DNA of 64,000 bases, taken from NCBI RefSeq assembly GCF_900185645.1, contig NZ_FYAM01000024.1, forward strand, positions 62,001 through 126,000, written 5' to 3'. Position 1 is the first letter of the stretch, and each line of letters opens with the position of its first letter. Positions 53,786 to 62,734 of the stretch are shown one piece after another. Source of the DNA: Clostridium sp. BSD9I1 (GTDB lineage Bacteria; Bacillota; Clostridia; Clostridiales; Clostridiaceae). Below the pieces are notes generated by a model. That model made no database searches, was not told where the DNA came from, and saw nothing but the letters and a program-made list of their open reading frames with translations. A program made the position numbers and the translations under genes.

Positions 53786-54931
53786 CTACCTTAAATATAC
53801 GGTTTCTCTATAAAAATTTATACTTCTTTTAAGATCATAAAATTCATCTGCCGGAAATTTATTTAAAATTTCCTTTAAAATTTCAAAGGCAACTATATTT
53901 TCAAGAACTATTGAAGCTGGTACTACTGCGCACACATCTGATCTCTCATATCTAGTTTCAGTATTTTTTCTTTTTCTAAGATCTATGGTTCTTAAATCCT
54001 TTTTTACAGAAGAAATAGGTTTTATAAAGACCTTGGCCTCTATATTTTCACCATTGGAAACTCCTGCTTCTATTCCTCCTGAGTTATTTGAATATCTTTT
54101 TATATTATTGCCATCATAATATATTTCATCATTAAAATTACTTCCTCTGCGATTTAAATCTAGTCCATTTCCAAATTCTATTGCCTTTACCCCTTGGAGA
54201 GACATAATCGCATAGCTTAATATCGCATCTAGTTTTCTGTCCCATTGAGTATAGCTTCCTATCCCTAGCGGTACTCCTTTTACAGAAATCTTCACACTTC
54301 CTCCTATAGTTTCTCCTTGCTCCTTGCATATGTCTATCTTTTTCATAAAGTTTTTTGACATTTCTTCATTGTAACATCTAACTGGACTTTTTTCTATTTT
54401 CTCATATATATTATCGTCAAACAAATCAATTTCTTCTTCATGAAAGTTTCCTATGCTATTTACAACACTTCTAACTTCTATGCCAATACTCTTTAATATA
54501 AGTTTACACATTGCTCCAACAGCAGTTCTTATAGTGGTTTCTCTAGCTGAGGTTCTTTCAATAACATCTCTTATATCTCCTGTGCCATATTTAAAATACC
54601 CAACCATATCTCCATGCCCAGGCCTTGGCACAGTTATTCTATCCTCAGGCCCCGCTTTAACCTCTAATATATGTTTCCAATTTTCATAGTCTTTATTGTA
54701 TACTGCTAAAGTTATTGGATTTCCCGTAGTTTTATCTCCCCTAAGTCCTGTGATAATTTCTATTTTATCATCCTCAAGCTCCATTCTTTCTCCACGTCCA
54801 TATCCCTGTTGCCTTCTTTTAAGTTCACTATTTATAAAATCTATATCAACATCAAAATTAGATGGAATTCCATCTATTATAGCTAAAATCATCTTTCCGT
54901 GGGATTCCCCAGCATCTAAAAATCTCAACAT
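53786..54931 (-). CDS. aroC: Chorismate synthase
   Basis: AroC converts EPSP to chorismate with reduced FMN, the end of the shikimate pathway. The 381-residue protein begins MLRFLDAGESHGKMILAIIDG, with the family GESHG signature. It contains RPGHGDMVGYFKYGTGDIRDVIERTSARETTIR and later RSDVCAVVPASIVLEN. It stands alone, away from other aromatic genes, between polA and glsA. AGGAGAGAT precedes the ATG. Identification is firm. Confidence 0.96.
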   Translation of the reverse strand: MLRFLDAGESHGKMILAIIDGIPSNFDVDIDFINSELKRRQQGYGRGERMELEDDKIEIITGLRGDKTTGNPITLAVYNKDYENWKHILEVKAGPEDRITVPRPGHGDMVGYFKYGTGDIRDVIERTSARETTIRTAVGAMCKLILKSIGIEVRSVVNSIGNFHEEEIDLFDDNIYEKIEKSPVRCYNEEMSKNFMKKIDICKEQGETIGGSVKISVKGVPLGIGSYTQWDRKLDAILSYAIMSLQGVKAIEFGNGLDLNRRGSNFNDEIYYDGNNIKRYSNNSGGIEAGVSNGENIEAKVFIKPISSVKKDLRTIDLRKRKNTETRYERSDVCAVVPASIVLENIVAFEILKEILNKFPADEFYDLKRSINFYRETVYLR

Positions 54932-55006
54932 AATTATCTCTCCTAAAATTTACTTTGGTAACTATATATAGTTTACACATTTTTAGCCAAAAAATCACCC
55001 ACAAAA

Positions 55007-55026
55007 AAATTGCCCTTAGGCAATTT
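55007..55026 (-). terminator. Terminator of glsA
   Basis: AAATTGCC (55007-55014) and GGCAATTT (55019-55026) form a perfect stem with a 4-nt loop and a run of U on the minus strand, just past the glsA stop codon. Confidence 0.9.
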
Positions 55027-55027
55027 C

Positions 55028-55945
55028 TTAAAATATACTTAAATCAAGTTCCCTTGATAAATCTTCTAAAACCTTTATTCCCGCTATACTGTTACCTTTG
55101 ATATCTAATGCAGGACCTATAACCCCTATTCCCATTCTTCCTGGAACAGCAGCAAGTATTCCGCCACCTACTCCTGACTTTGCTGGCACCCCTACATTAA
55201 CTGCAAAATCTCCAGAACCATCGTACATACCACAGGTTACCATAATTGTTTTTATTATTTTAGCAACATGTCTTGGAATAGCTCTTTTACCATTCCATGG
55301 CATTACCCCATCATTTGCAAGCATTGCCCCTATCCTAGCAATATCTCTACAAGTTGTTTCTATTGAACATTGTTTGAAGTACACATCTAAGACTTCTTCT
55401 ACATCTTTTATTATAACACCTGTACTTTTCATAAAATACGCAAGAGCTCTATTTCTATTACCAGTTATTTTTTCAGATTTATAAACCGCCTCATTTATTG
55501 TAATGTCACCATTATTAGTTATCATTCTTGCAAACTTCAATATTTTATTAAAAACTTCATCTGAATTTTTGCCTTCTATTAAGCCCACAGTATCAATAGC
55601 TCCTGCATTTATCATTGGATTCAATGGCTTATGTGGATTTTTTATTTCTAAATTTACTATTGAGTTAAATGCATCTGAAGTAGAATCTACTCCCACCTTT
55701 GAAAAAACATAATCAGCACCATTGTCCAAAATAGCAACCATAAGAGATATTATCTTTGAAATACTTTGCATAGTAAATTTTGTTTCAAAATCTCCTGCAA
55801 ATTCCTCTTCTCCATCAATGTTACATATATATATACCTAAAGCATCCCTGTTTGCTTTAGCAAGCTCTGGTATGTAAGATGCTACTTCCCCATTTTTAGT
55901 ATAACTTTTGTTGCTTTCAATTATAGTTTTTAGCAATCTACTCAT
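55028..55945 (-). CDS. glsA: Glutaminase (serine beta-lactamase fold type)
   Basis: GlsA hydrolyses glutamine to glutamate and ammonia. The 305-residue protein has the active-site serine and lysine in TMQSISKIISLM and the family blocks NPMINAGAID, NRALAYFMKSTG and VPAKSGVGGGILAAVPG. Its length is typical. It lies 12 nt downstream of a sigma-54 activator gene on the same strand and ends in a terminator. Co-expression with the activator is likely. A functional link with the transporter and amidohydrolases upstream is inference. Confidence 0.95.
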   Translation of the reverse strand: MSRLLKTIIESNKSYTKNGEVASYIPELAKANRDALGIYICNIDGEEEFAGDFETKFTMQSISKIISLMVAILDNGADYVFSKVGVDSTSDAFNSIVNLEIKNPHKPLNPMINAGAIDTVGLIEGKNSDEVFNKILKFARMITNNGDITINEAVYKSEKITGNRNRALAYFMKSTGVIIKDVEEVLDVYFKQCSIETTCRDIARIGAMLANDGVMPWNGKRAIPRHVAKIIKTIMVTCGMYDGSGDFAVNVGVPAKSGVGGGILAAVPGRMGIGVIGPALDIKGNSIAGIKVLEDLSRELDLSIF

Positions 55946-55957
55946 AATGTGCTCCCC

Positions 55958-57964
55958 CTATATAGTATAATTCTCTATAATCATAATACCTTCCTGGGTA
56001 ATCCTTGTTCCTTGCCGCCCTACTCCAAATTCAATATAACCCTTAGCTTTTAAATCTTCTAACTTATTTCTTACTTCCCTTTCTGTTAAAAGTATATCTT
56101 CATACTCAAGCATTTGAGCTATTTTACTTCTGCCTATTTTTTTCTTTAAAAGCATATTGGAATAAACTATCTTTAGTATAGCTTTCTTTTCTTCTGATAA
56201 ATTCTCCGTTCCTTTGCTTGCAAAACACTCCTTATTTTCTTTAAAATTATATGGTAAATCGCCTTTTACTATAATATTAGAACCCATGTTACATAAATAC
56301 TCTGCTAAGTTCCTTAATTCTCTTATATTCCCAGGCCATTCATATTGTTTCAGTATATTCCACACTTCATTATCTATTTTTTTATTGCATCCAAATTCTT
56401 TTAAAAAATGTCTAAATATAAGCTCTGTATCCTCTTTTCTGCTCCTTAAAGGTGGAATATTAAGTGGAAAAACATTTAGTCTATAGTATAAATCCCATCT
56501 AAATTCACCCTTTTTAGCTAGTTGAAATAAATCCTTATTAGTTGCTGAGATAATTCTTACATTAACTTTTCTTATTTTAGTACTTCCTATCCTTACAATT
56601 TCTCCTTCTTGAAGTACTCTAAGAAGCCTAGCTTGTATACTTAAATCTAAATCTCCTATTTCATCTAAAAATAAAGTTCCTAAATGTGCTTGTTCAAACA
56701 CCCCCGGTTTCCCTTCTTTTTTAGCACCAGTAAAAGCTCCACCCTCATACCCAAACAGCTCACTTTCTATTAAATTGTTAGGAAGTGCTGCACAATTTAT
56801 TGCAACAAAAGGAAATTTGCTTCTTTTAGAATTATTATGGATACTCTGTGCAAAAAGCTCTTTTCCAGTACCACTTTCACCAATTATAAGCACAGATGCA
56901 TCTGCTAAGGCCATTTTTTTAGCTATTTCTTTAGTTTCGTGTATTTTTTCGCTTACCCCAATTATACTATCTATATTATATTTGGCTATATATCCATTTA
57001 ATGACACTTCTCTCCTCACCTGTTCTTCTAATTTTCTGAGTTCAGTTACATTTTTTATAATGAGTATATATCCTGCCCTTTTGTTAAAAATATCCATTGT
57101 TTTAAAATTTATTATAAGTTTGTTGTTACCATGCTTTATAAGTAAATCAGTTATTTCACTATTGAAATTTATTTCTTCATCCTCAAATATTTCATCTATA
57201 CTTTTTCCTAGTAATTCTTCTTCGTTTATACATAAAATCTCTCTGAACTTTTTATTAGCCATAATTACTATCTTATTATTGTCCACCTCTAAAACCCCAT
57301 CGTCTATCAAATCTAATGATGTGTTCATTACAGATTTTATAATTATGCTAGTTCCAAACAAATCGTGTATACCTTTACCCAAAGGTATTATTGTTTTTTG
57401 ATAATTATGAAGCATTTCGTCTTTTGTATTATTATTTAAATCTAACTCATTCAATAAATCTATAAGTGTACGCATGTCATATACCATATGACCAATATTA
57501 TATATCCTGCTTATATTTTTAGGCACTAAATTTTCTTCATCAGTGGTAATAGCAGTATATATGTTCTCTAAAATTTCTTGTCCTGGATAATACGGGTATA
57601 ACTCAAACTCAAAACCTAAGGCATAAATAAGTGATATAGTTTCAAATGTAGTATCTATACCATTATTAACCAATAGGGCTTTAGTTCCTTTAGGAACTGA
57701 CTTAAGAACTTCATATGCCTCCTTAGAAAAAGTTCTATTCATAAATATTAGCTTAGTAGAAACATTTATGTGTTTTTTTACCATATTTATCATAAGAGGA
57801 GTAGATATCAAAAGCACGTCCACATCTACCTTACCCTCTATTTGCTTACTAAAATTATAAGATTTTATAATCCCCTTATCTCCCAGAATGTTTTTTAGAG
57901 TTTCTTCATAAAATTGCCTTGTATTTTCATTTAAAGCACCTATTCCAATAATCTTCTTACCCAA
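55958..57964 (-). CDS. Sigma-54-dependent transcriptional activator with PAS domain
   Basis: The 668-residue protein has an N-terminal receptor-like region (about 1-200) beginning KKIIGIGALNENTRQFYEET and a PAS domain (about 215-310). An AAA+ domain has Walker A GESGTGKE (362-369) and the sigma-54 contact loop GAFTGA (409-414), and a C-terminal winged-helix region follows. The start is TTG at 57964 with GAGAGGGGA upstream. It follows the M20 amidohydrolase gene and precedes glsA. The nearby consensus -24/-12 promoter and palindrome upstream of the AbgT gene are its likely targets. The ligand is unknown. Confidence 0.93.
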   Translation of the reverse strand: MGKKIIGIGALNENTRQFYEETLKNILGDKGIIKSYNFSKQIEGKVDVDVLLISTPLMINMVKKHINVSTKLIFMNRTFSKEAYEVLKSVPKGTKALLVNNGIDTTFETISLIYALGFEFELYPYYPGQEILENIYTAITTDEENLVPKNISRIYNIGHMVYDMRTLIDLLNELDLNNNTKDEMLHNYQKTIIPLGKGIHDLFGTSIIIKSVMNTSLDLIDDGVLEVDNNKIVIMANKKFREILCINEEELLGKSIDEIFEDEEINFNSEITDLLIKHGNNKLIINFKTMDIFNKRAGYILIIKNVTELRKLEEQVRREVSLNGYIAKYNIDSIIGVSEKIHETKEIAKKMALADASVLIIGESGTGKELFAQSIHNNSKRSKFPFVAINCAALPNNLIESELFGYEGGAFTGAKKEGKPGVFEQAHLGTLFLDEIGDLDLSIQARLLRVLQEGEIVRIGSTKIRKVNVRIISATNKDLFQLAKKGEFRWDLYYRLNVFPLNIPPLRSRKEDTELIFRHFLKEFGCNKKIDNEVWNILKQYEWPGNIRELRNLAEYLCNMGSNIIVKGDLPYNFKENKECFASKGTENLSEEKKAILKIVYSNMLLKKKIGRSKIAQMLEYEDILLTEREVRNKLEDLKAKGYIEFGVGRQGTRITQEGIMIIENYTI

Positions 57965-58111
57965 TCTAATTCCCCTCTCAGAAAACAGAATATTTAATTC
58001 ATAAATCTTCTATAACTTTATGATAATTAAAACATCAGTATAAATCAACTCAAACAAGCTGGGAGTTAGTTTAAATAAAGCATATAGAAACTTTTTTATA
58101 AATTATACAGA

Positions 58112-59299
58112 TTATTGGTTAAGAAATTTTAATGCAGCTGCACACATAGCCTTTATTCCAATCTTAATACATTTCTCATCTAACAAAAAATTAGGATTAT
58201 GAAGCACGCATTGCTCCTTATTCATATCTGATTTACACCCTACCCATATAAGTGTTGAAGGAACCTTTTGAGAAAAGAAAGCGAAATCCTCTGCTCCCGA
58301 AGCCGGTCTCTCAACAATAATTACGTTTCCATGCTCAAAGCTGTCATTTAATCCTTCTATTAAATTTTCTGTAAGCTGTTCATTGTTATACATCGCTGGA
58401 TATCCATATACATATTCGTATTCATAAGTACACCCTAGGGATTCGCAAATACCCTTCATTATTTGTTCTATCTTTTTACGCATAAAGTTTCCCATCTCTT
58501 TATTAAAAGTTCTTACTGTTCCTTCCATATAAACTTCATCCGCTATTACATTTTCTCTATATCCGCCCTTCATAATTCCTATAGAAACTACAGCACTATC
58601 CAGTGGATCTATGTTTCTGCTTACTATAGTTTGCAATGAAGTAACCACATATGATGCAGCAACGATAGCATCTGCCCCTTGATGAGGAGCTGAACCATGA
58701 GAACTTTTACCTTTTATCTTTATAAATACTCTATCTGATTGTGCCATTATAACTCCCTTTTTAGTAGCTACTTTACCTAAGGGCATATCCCATACATGAA
58801 GTGCAACCGCTGCATCTATTTTTGGATTTTCAAGCACTCCATCTCTTATCATAAAATTTGCTCCACCTTCAGGATTACATTCTTCTGCTGGTTGAAATGC
58901 AAATTTAACACTTCCCTTTATATTTTCCTTTAATTGATTTAATACCTTAGCTGTTCCAAATAAAATAGCAGTATGTGCATCATGTCCACAAGCATGCATC
59001 ACTCCACTATTTTTAGACTTAAAAGGGAGATCAGTAAGTTCTTCTATAGGAAGTGCATCCATGTCCGCTCTTAAAAGTATTGTTTTTCCATCCTCTTTTC
59101 CAGTTAATAAGCCAACTACTCCAGTATCTCCTACACTTTCCTTAACATCTAACCCTATATCTTTTAATTTTTCAGCTACAAGCTTAGCTGTCCTATATTC
59201 ATTCATTCCTAGTTCAGGATTTTCATGTATATCTCTTCTTACTTCTATAATTTCATCTATATATTTATCAATTAACTTTTCAACTTGCTCATTCATCAT
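58112..59299 (-). CDS. M20D-family amidohydrolase (N-acyl-amino acid or aminobenzoyl-glutamate type)
   Basis: The enzyme removes acyl or aromatic groups from amino acids using two metals. The 395-residue protein has RRDIHENPELGMNEYRTA near the start, RADMDALPIEE, the ligand block MHACGHDAHT (101-110), and AEECNPEGGA. The inserted dimerisation domain and a final GAEDFAFFSQ follow. GGGAGAGA precedes the start. It lies after the second amidohydrolase gene with a hairpin between them. Linkage to AbgT suggests aminoacyl-glutamate-like substrates, but this is inference. Confidence 0.92.
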   Translation of the reverse strand: MMNEQVEKLIDKYIDEIIEVRRDIHENPELGMNEYRTAKLVAEKLKDIGLDVKESVGDTGVVGLLTGKEDGKTILLRADMDALPIEELTDLPFKSKNSGVMHACGHDAHTAILFGTAKVLNQLKENIKGSVKFAFQPAEECNPEGGANFMIRDGVLENPKIDAAVALHVWDMPLGKVATKKGVIMAQSDRVFIKIKGKSSHGSAPHQGADAIVAASYVVTSLQTIVSRNIDPLDSAVVSIGIMKGGYRENVIADEVYMEGTVRTFNKEMGNFMRKKIEQIMKGICESLGCTYEYEYVYGYPAMYNNEQLTENLIEGLNDSFEHGNVIIVERPASGAEDFAFFSQKVPSTLIWVGCKSDMNKEQCVLHNPNFLLDEKCIKIGIKAMCAAALKFLNQ

Positions 59300-59352
59300 G
59301 TTAATCTCTCCCTTATATGATCTAGTTTATTGTGTTAAAGTAGCTTATATAG

Positions 59353-59380
59353 AAAGAAACTGGAATAATCCAGTTTCTTT
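59353..59380 (-). terminator. Hairpin between the two amidohydrolase genes
   Basis: AAAGAAACTGGA (59353-59364) and TCCAGTTTCTTT (59369-59380) form a perfect 12-bp stem with a 4-nt loop. Minus-strand RNA then reads CTATATAAG, a poor U-run. It may be a partial terminator reducing expression of the downstream M20 gene. Confidence 0.75.
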
Positions 59381-59388
59381 TAAAATAA

Positions 59389-60552
59389 TTATTCCATATT
59401 AGAATATACAATTTCACCGTTGATAATTGTGTAATTTACAGTTGATGATAAATCACAAGGATGTCCATCCCAAACCACTATATCCGCATCCTTACCAACT
59501 TCAAGACTTCCGACTCTGTCATCTACACCAAGTATTTCTGCAGCATTTATTGTTATTGCCTTAAGTGCCTCTTCCTTGTCCATTCCTGCCTTAACAGCAA
59601 GTCCAGCACTCATTGGAAGGTAGTTGAGCGGTACAACTGGACTGTCAGTTGTTATTGCCACCTTAAGTCCTGCCCTACTTAAAATTCCTGGGGTTTCAAA
59701 GGATTTACTTTTAAGCTCAAACTTACCTCTATATCCAAAACTTGGCCCAACAATAACATCAAAATTCTCCTTTGCAAGCTCATTTGCTATTAGACTTCCA
59801 TCTGTACAATGGTCAAGCGTCATCTTAACTCCAAATTCCTTAGCTATTCTTATAGCTGTAAATATATCATCAGCTCTATGCACATGAGCCTTAAGCGGAA
59901 TTTCTCTATTAACCACGGGAACAAGTGCTTCTAATTTCGCATCAAAAGCTGGTCTTTTAGATTTATCATCCTTTGCTTCCTCAAGCTTTTCACTGTAGTC
60001 CTTAGCTTTTCTAAGATATTCTCTAATCATTGCTGCTATTGCCATTCTTGTTGCTGGCTGTTTTTTACCTTGACCGTAGAATTTCTTAGGATTTTCCCCA
60101 AAAGCACACTTCATAGCTACAGGATCTTTAACCACCATATCATCTATTCTATCTCCGTAAGTTTTAATTACAATAAACTGACCCCCTATAACATTAGCAC
60201 TTCCTGGACCAGTTGCTGCACAGGTTACTCCACCTTCGTAGGCCTCCTTAAAGGTCTTGTCCATTGGATTAATAGCATCTATTGCTCTTAGTTGAGGAGT
60301 TACTGGATCTGAGGTCTCATTAACATCGTTTCCTTCAAAACCAATTGAATCTTCCTGCATACCAAGATGACAATGAGCCTCAATAATACCTGGAGTAACC
60401 ACTTTACCATGAAGATTTACAACTCTTACTCCTTTAGGTTCTACAATCCCCGTACCGATTTCCTTTATTTTCCCATTATCAACAAGAATACTAGCTTCAT
60501 TTAAAATTTCACCCATCATGGTGTGTACTTGTCCATTTTTAAGAAATAACAT
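59389..60552 (-). CDS. Metal-dependent amidohydrolase (imidazolonepropionase-like fold)
   Basis: The 387-residue protein is a TIM-barrel amidohydrolase with metal ligands in PGIIEAHCHLG (HxH at 60-62), LKAHVHR and TLDHCTDG, and a catalytic Asp in TTDSP. The N- and C-terminal beta-sandwich segments (VDNGKIKEIGTGI; GKDADIVVWDG) are also present. It is close to uncharacterised clostridial amidohydrolases rather than to a named enzyme. It follows the AbgT gene by 17 nt, so it belongs to the sigma-54-controlled operon. The substrate is unknown. Confidence 0.9.
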   Translation of the reverse strand: MLFLKNGQVHTMMGEILNEASILVDNGKIKEIGTGIVEPKGVRVVNLHGKVVTPGIIEAHCHLGMQEDSIGFEGNDVNETSDPVTPQLRAIDAINPMDKTFKEAYEGGVTCAATGPGSANVIGGQFIVIKTYGDRIDDMVVKDPVAMKCAFGENPKKFYGQGKKQPATRMAIAAMIREYLRKAKDYSEKLEEAKDDKSKRPAFDAKLEALVPVVNREIPLKAHVHRADDIFTAIRIAKEFGVKMTLDHCTDGSLIANELAKENFDVIVGPSFGYRGKFELKSKSFETPGILSRAGLKVAITTDSPVVPLNYLPMSAGLAVKAGMDKEEALKAITINAAEILGVDDRVGSLEVGKDADIVVWDGHPCDLSSTVNYTIINGEIVYSNME

Positions 60553-60569
60553 TTTACGTCCTCCTTACA

Positions 60570-62153
60570 TTACATTGTTATATAAGTTCCTGGTCCTATC
60601 GGTGCTCCTAAGAAATACCATACTACTAACATTAAAATCAATGATATCATATATGCAATGGAATAAGGCATAGTAAGAGATATTACAGAGCCAATTCCAA
60701 TAACTCTATCATCGCCCTCTTCCTTATACTGTTCCATAAAACCTATTATTGCTGGAATATAAATTAATATAGGAGATATAATATTTGTTGCTGAGTCCCC
60801 TATTCTTACACAAAGCTGAGTTACTGCCGGTGATAGTCCGAGCATTGAGAATATAGGTACAAATATCGGTGCGAGTATTAACCACTTTGAAGGACCACTT
60901 GTCATACATAGATTTATAAAGGCCGTTACAAATATCAGAATAATCATAAGTAGAGTTGGATGAAGGTTGGCAGACTTAAGTGCTCCTGCTCCACTTACTG
61001 CAAGTATTGTTGCTATGTTACTCTTGTTAAATAAATCTATAAATAATGCTGCTGGAAGTGCCACTACTAAAAAACTTAAATTTCCTGCAAGACTTTTTTG
61101 CATTAGCTTTGGTATATCTCTTTCTGATTTCACAACCTTTGATGCAATACCATAAGCTAGACCTACAACTACAAATAAGAAAAACAGAAGTGGTACCATA
61201 CTGCTAATTAATGGTGACTTAGGTAATATTGCACCTTCTTCATTTCTAAATAAACTTCCTTGTGGGAGTGTAAGTGCTAATATAACTATTATAAAAGCTA
61301 CTGATGCAATCCCTGCCCATCTTAAACCTCTCTTTTCGTCCTCTGTAAGAGCATGTTCCTGAAGACCAGATTTATCCTTTTTGTTAGTCCTTTTTTCTTC
61401 TAGATATTTAGATATAAACTTTTCAGTTACAAAAGTTGTAACTAATGTTAAAACAAAAGTTGCCACAATCATAAAATACCAGTTAATTAAAGGATGAGTT
61501 GGAGCATCTATATTCATGCTCTTAGCTGCTGATTCTGTAATACCTGCTAATAGCCCATCTGTTCCAGCTATAAATAAATTTGCAGTAAACCCGCCGGATG
61601 CTGCTACAAAACCTGTTATTACTCCAACTACAGGATTACGACCAAGAGCCTTAAATAAAGTACCACCTATAGCAGCACTAAATATCGTTCCTGCATCTGA
61701 TGCTAAGTTGGAGTTTATTCCTACGAAAGCTAATACTGCTGTTACCATGAAATCCGGTGCACCTAGTATTGTTTTTCTCATAAGTGCGGAAATAAAGCCT
61801 GTCTGCTCTATCATTCCTATACCGATCATCATTATAACAATTATACCAAGCGGAGCAAAATTAACATATGTTGAAACAAACCCCGCTAAAATTTCCCTTA
61901 TTCCTTCATAGCTAAGTAAATTCCTTACTATAACTGTAGTTTCAATTGAAGCTTCCCCTGCAACTTTAGACGCCGCCATATAAGTTACAGATACTCCAGC
62001 CTTTGATAAAAGCATGGATAATGCTAAAATAAATACGGCCAAGATAGTGAACATTGTAAAGGGATGAGGTATCTTATTTCCAACAACTTCAATTCCCTTA
62101 ATAAATCGCTCAAATAGGCCTTTTTTCTTTGTTGTAGTTTCTGCGGTTTGCAT
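60570..62153 (-). CDS. AbgT-family transporter
   Basis: AbgT proteins carry p-aminobenzoyl-glutamate; some export sulfonamide drugs. The 527-residue protein has about 11-13 membrane helices, with SNLASDAGTIFSAAIGG, GGFTANLFIAGTDGLLAGITE and TSGPSKWLILAPIFVPIF, all typical of the family. GGGGAGGAATT precedes the ATG. It is the first gene after a consensus sigma-54 promoter. Adjacent amidohydrolases fit an import-and-hydrolysis pathway. Substrate and direction are not shown. Confidence 0.93.
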   Translation of the reverse strand: MQTAETTTKKKGLFERFIKGIEVVGNKIPHPFTMFTILAVFILALSMLLSKAGVSVTYMAASKVAGEASIETTVIVRNLLSYEGIREILAGFVSTYVNFAPLGIIVIMMIGIGMIEQTGFISALMRKTILGAPDFMVTAVLAFVGINSNLASDAGTIFSAAIGGTLFKALGRNPVVGVITGFVAASGGFTANLFIAGTDGLLAGITESAAKSMNIDAPTHPLINWYFMIVATFVLTLVTTFVTEKFISKYLEEKRTNKKDKSGLQEHALTEDEKRGLRWAGIASVAFIIVILALTLPQGSLFRNEEGAILPKSPLISSMVPLLFFLFVVVGLAYGIASKVVKSERDIPKLMQKSLAGNLSFLVVALPAALFIDLFNKSNIATILAVSGAGALKSANLHPTLLMIILIFVTAFINLCMTSGPSKWLILAPIFVPIFSMLGLSPAVTQLCVRIGDSATNIISPILIYIPAIIGFMEQYKEEGDDRVIGIGSVISLTMPYSIAYMISLILMLVVWYFLGAPIGPGTYITM

Positions 62154-62192
62154 TTTAATTCCTCCCCATTAGTTATTTTATATTTTTATATA

Positions 62193-62209
62193 AGCAAATT
62201 CCATGCCAA
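62193..62209 (-). promoter_or_regulatory. Sigma-54 (-24/-12) promoter of the AbgT operon
   Basis: The minus strand reads TTGGCATGGAATTTGCT, which matches the consensus TGGCAYR-N4-TTGCW. The invariant GG and GC are exactly 10 nt apart. It lies about 40 nt upstream of the AbgT ATG. A gene for a GAFTGA-type activator is in the same cluster. Confidence 0.92.
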
Positions 62210-62392
62210 ATTAAAATAAAATTCCTATAATTATATTTTTTCTAAATCCCTCAACTCAATTACAGCTAACTCATCATCACAAAAGAAGGTCAATCAATAC
62301 ATAAAGTTGCATAAATTTATATTTTCTTATCTTTTTTCTCTGTTATTAATAATTAAGATAAATGGGCTTTAGAAATACAAACAGGACATTCA
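62210..62392. other. Spacer between sigma-54 promoter and upstream palindrome
   Basis: About 180 nt without ORF or hairpin of note, as expected for the DNA that loops between an upstream activator site and a -24/-12 promoter. The tract contains several A/T runs. Confidence 0.5.
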
Positions 62393-62417
62393 GGACAAAT
62401 ATTTGAAATATTTGTCC
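62393..62417. promoter_or_regulatory. Perfect 25-bp palindrome, probable activator binding site
   Basis: GGACAAATATTT, a central G, then AAATATTTGTCC is a perfect palindrome about 185 bp upstream of the -24 element of the AbgT promoter. The size, symmetry and distance fit an enhancer site for the sigma-54 activator encoded at 55958-57964. A partial direct copy GGACATTCA lies just before it. Confidence 0.75.
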
Positions 62418-62442
62418 AAATAAATAATTCTATTAAACCTTA

Positions 62443-62472
62443 TTGACTTATCACTCTAATATATGATATTAT
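62443..62472 (+). promoter_or_regulatory. Promoter of tRNA-Leu(CAA)
   Basis: TTGACT (62443-62448), an 18-nt spacer and TATTAT (62467-62472) lie just before the tRNA gene at 62486. Confidence 0.7.
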
Positions 62473-62485
62473 TGATATACGATAT

Positions 62486-62572
62486 GCCGAAGTGGTGGAA
62501 CTGGCAGACGCGCCGGACTCAAAATCCGGAGGTAGCAATACCGTGCGGGTTCGATTCCCGCCTTCGGCACCA
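62486..62572 (+). tRNA. tRNA-Leu, anticodon CAA
   Basis: An 87-nt class-II tRNA: acceptor GCCGAAG pairs with CTTCGGC, and anticodon stem CCGGA/TCCGG has loop CTCAAAA, giving CAA. The long variable arm, T arm GCGGG-TTCGATT-CCCGC and encoded CCA are present. It is followed by accessory-type genes. Confidence 0.97.
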
Positions 62573-62577
62573 TTAGT

Positions 62578-62611
62578 ATCCGCATTGTTTAAAACAATGT
62601 GGATTTTTTTA
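62578..62611 (+). terminator. Terminator of tRNA-Leu(CAA)
   Basis: ATCCGCATTGT pairs with ACAATGTGGAT (one G-T pair), followed by a run of T. It begins 6 nt after the tRNA. Confidence 0.88.
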
Positions 62612-62697
62612 TTTTCAAAAAGTCAGTAACATAATTGAAGTCTATTAAGATTAGTTGATATTAATAGATTTAACTATATATAATAGTAGGAATTTTT

Positions 62698-62721
62698 AAA
62701 GGAGCCTAAAGTGGCTCCTTT
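62698..62721 (-). terminator. Terminator of the Mrr-type gene
   Basis: AAAGGAGCC (62698-62706) and GGCTCCTTT (62713-62721) form a perfect 9-bp stem followed by AAAAATT on the minus strand. A T-run on the left makes it usable on the plus strand side too. Confidence 0.75.
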
Positions 62722-62734
62722 ATCATAACGATTT

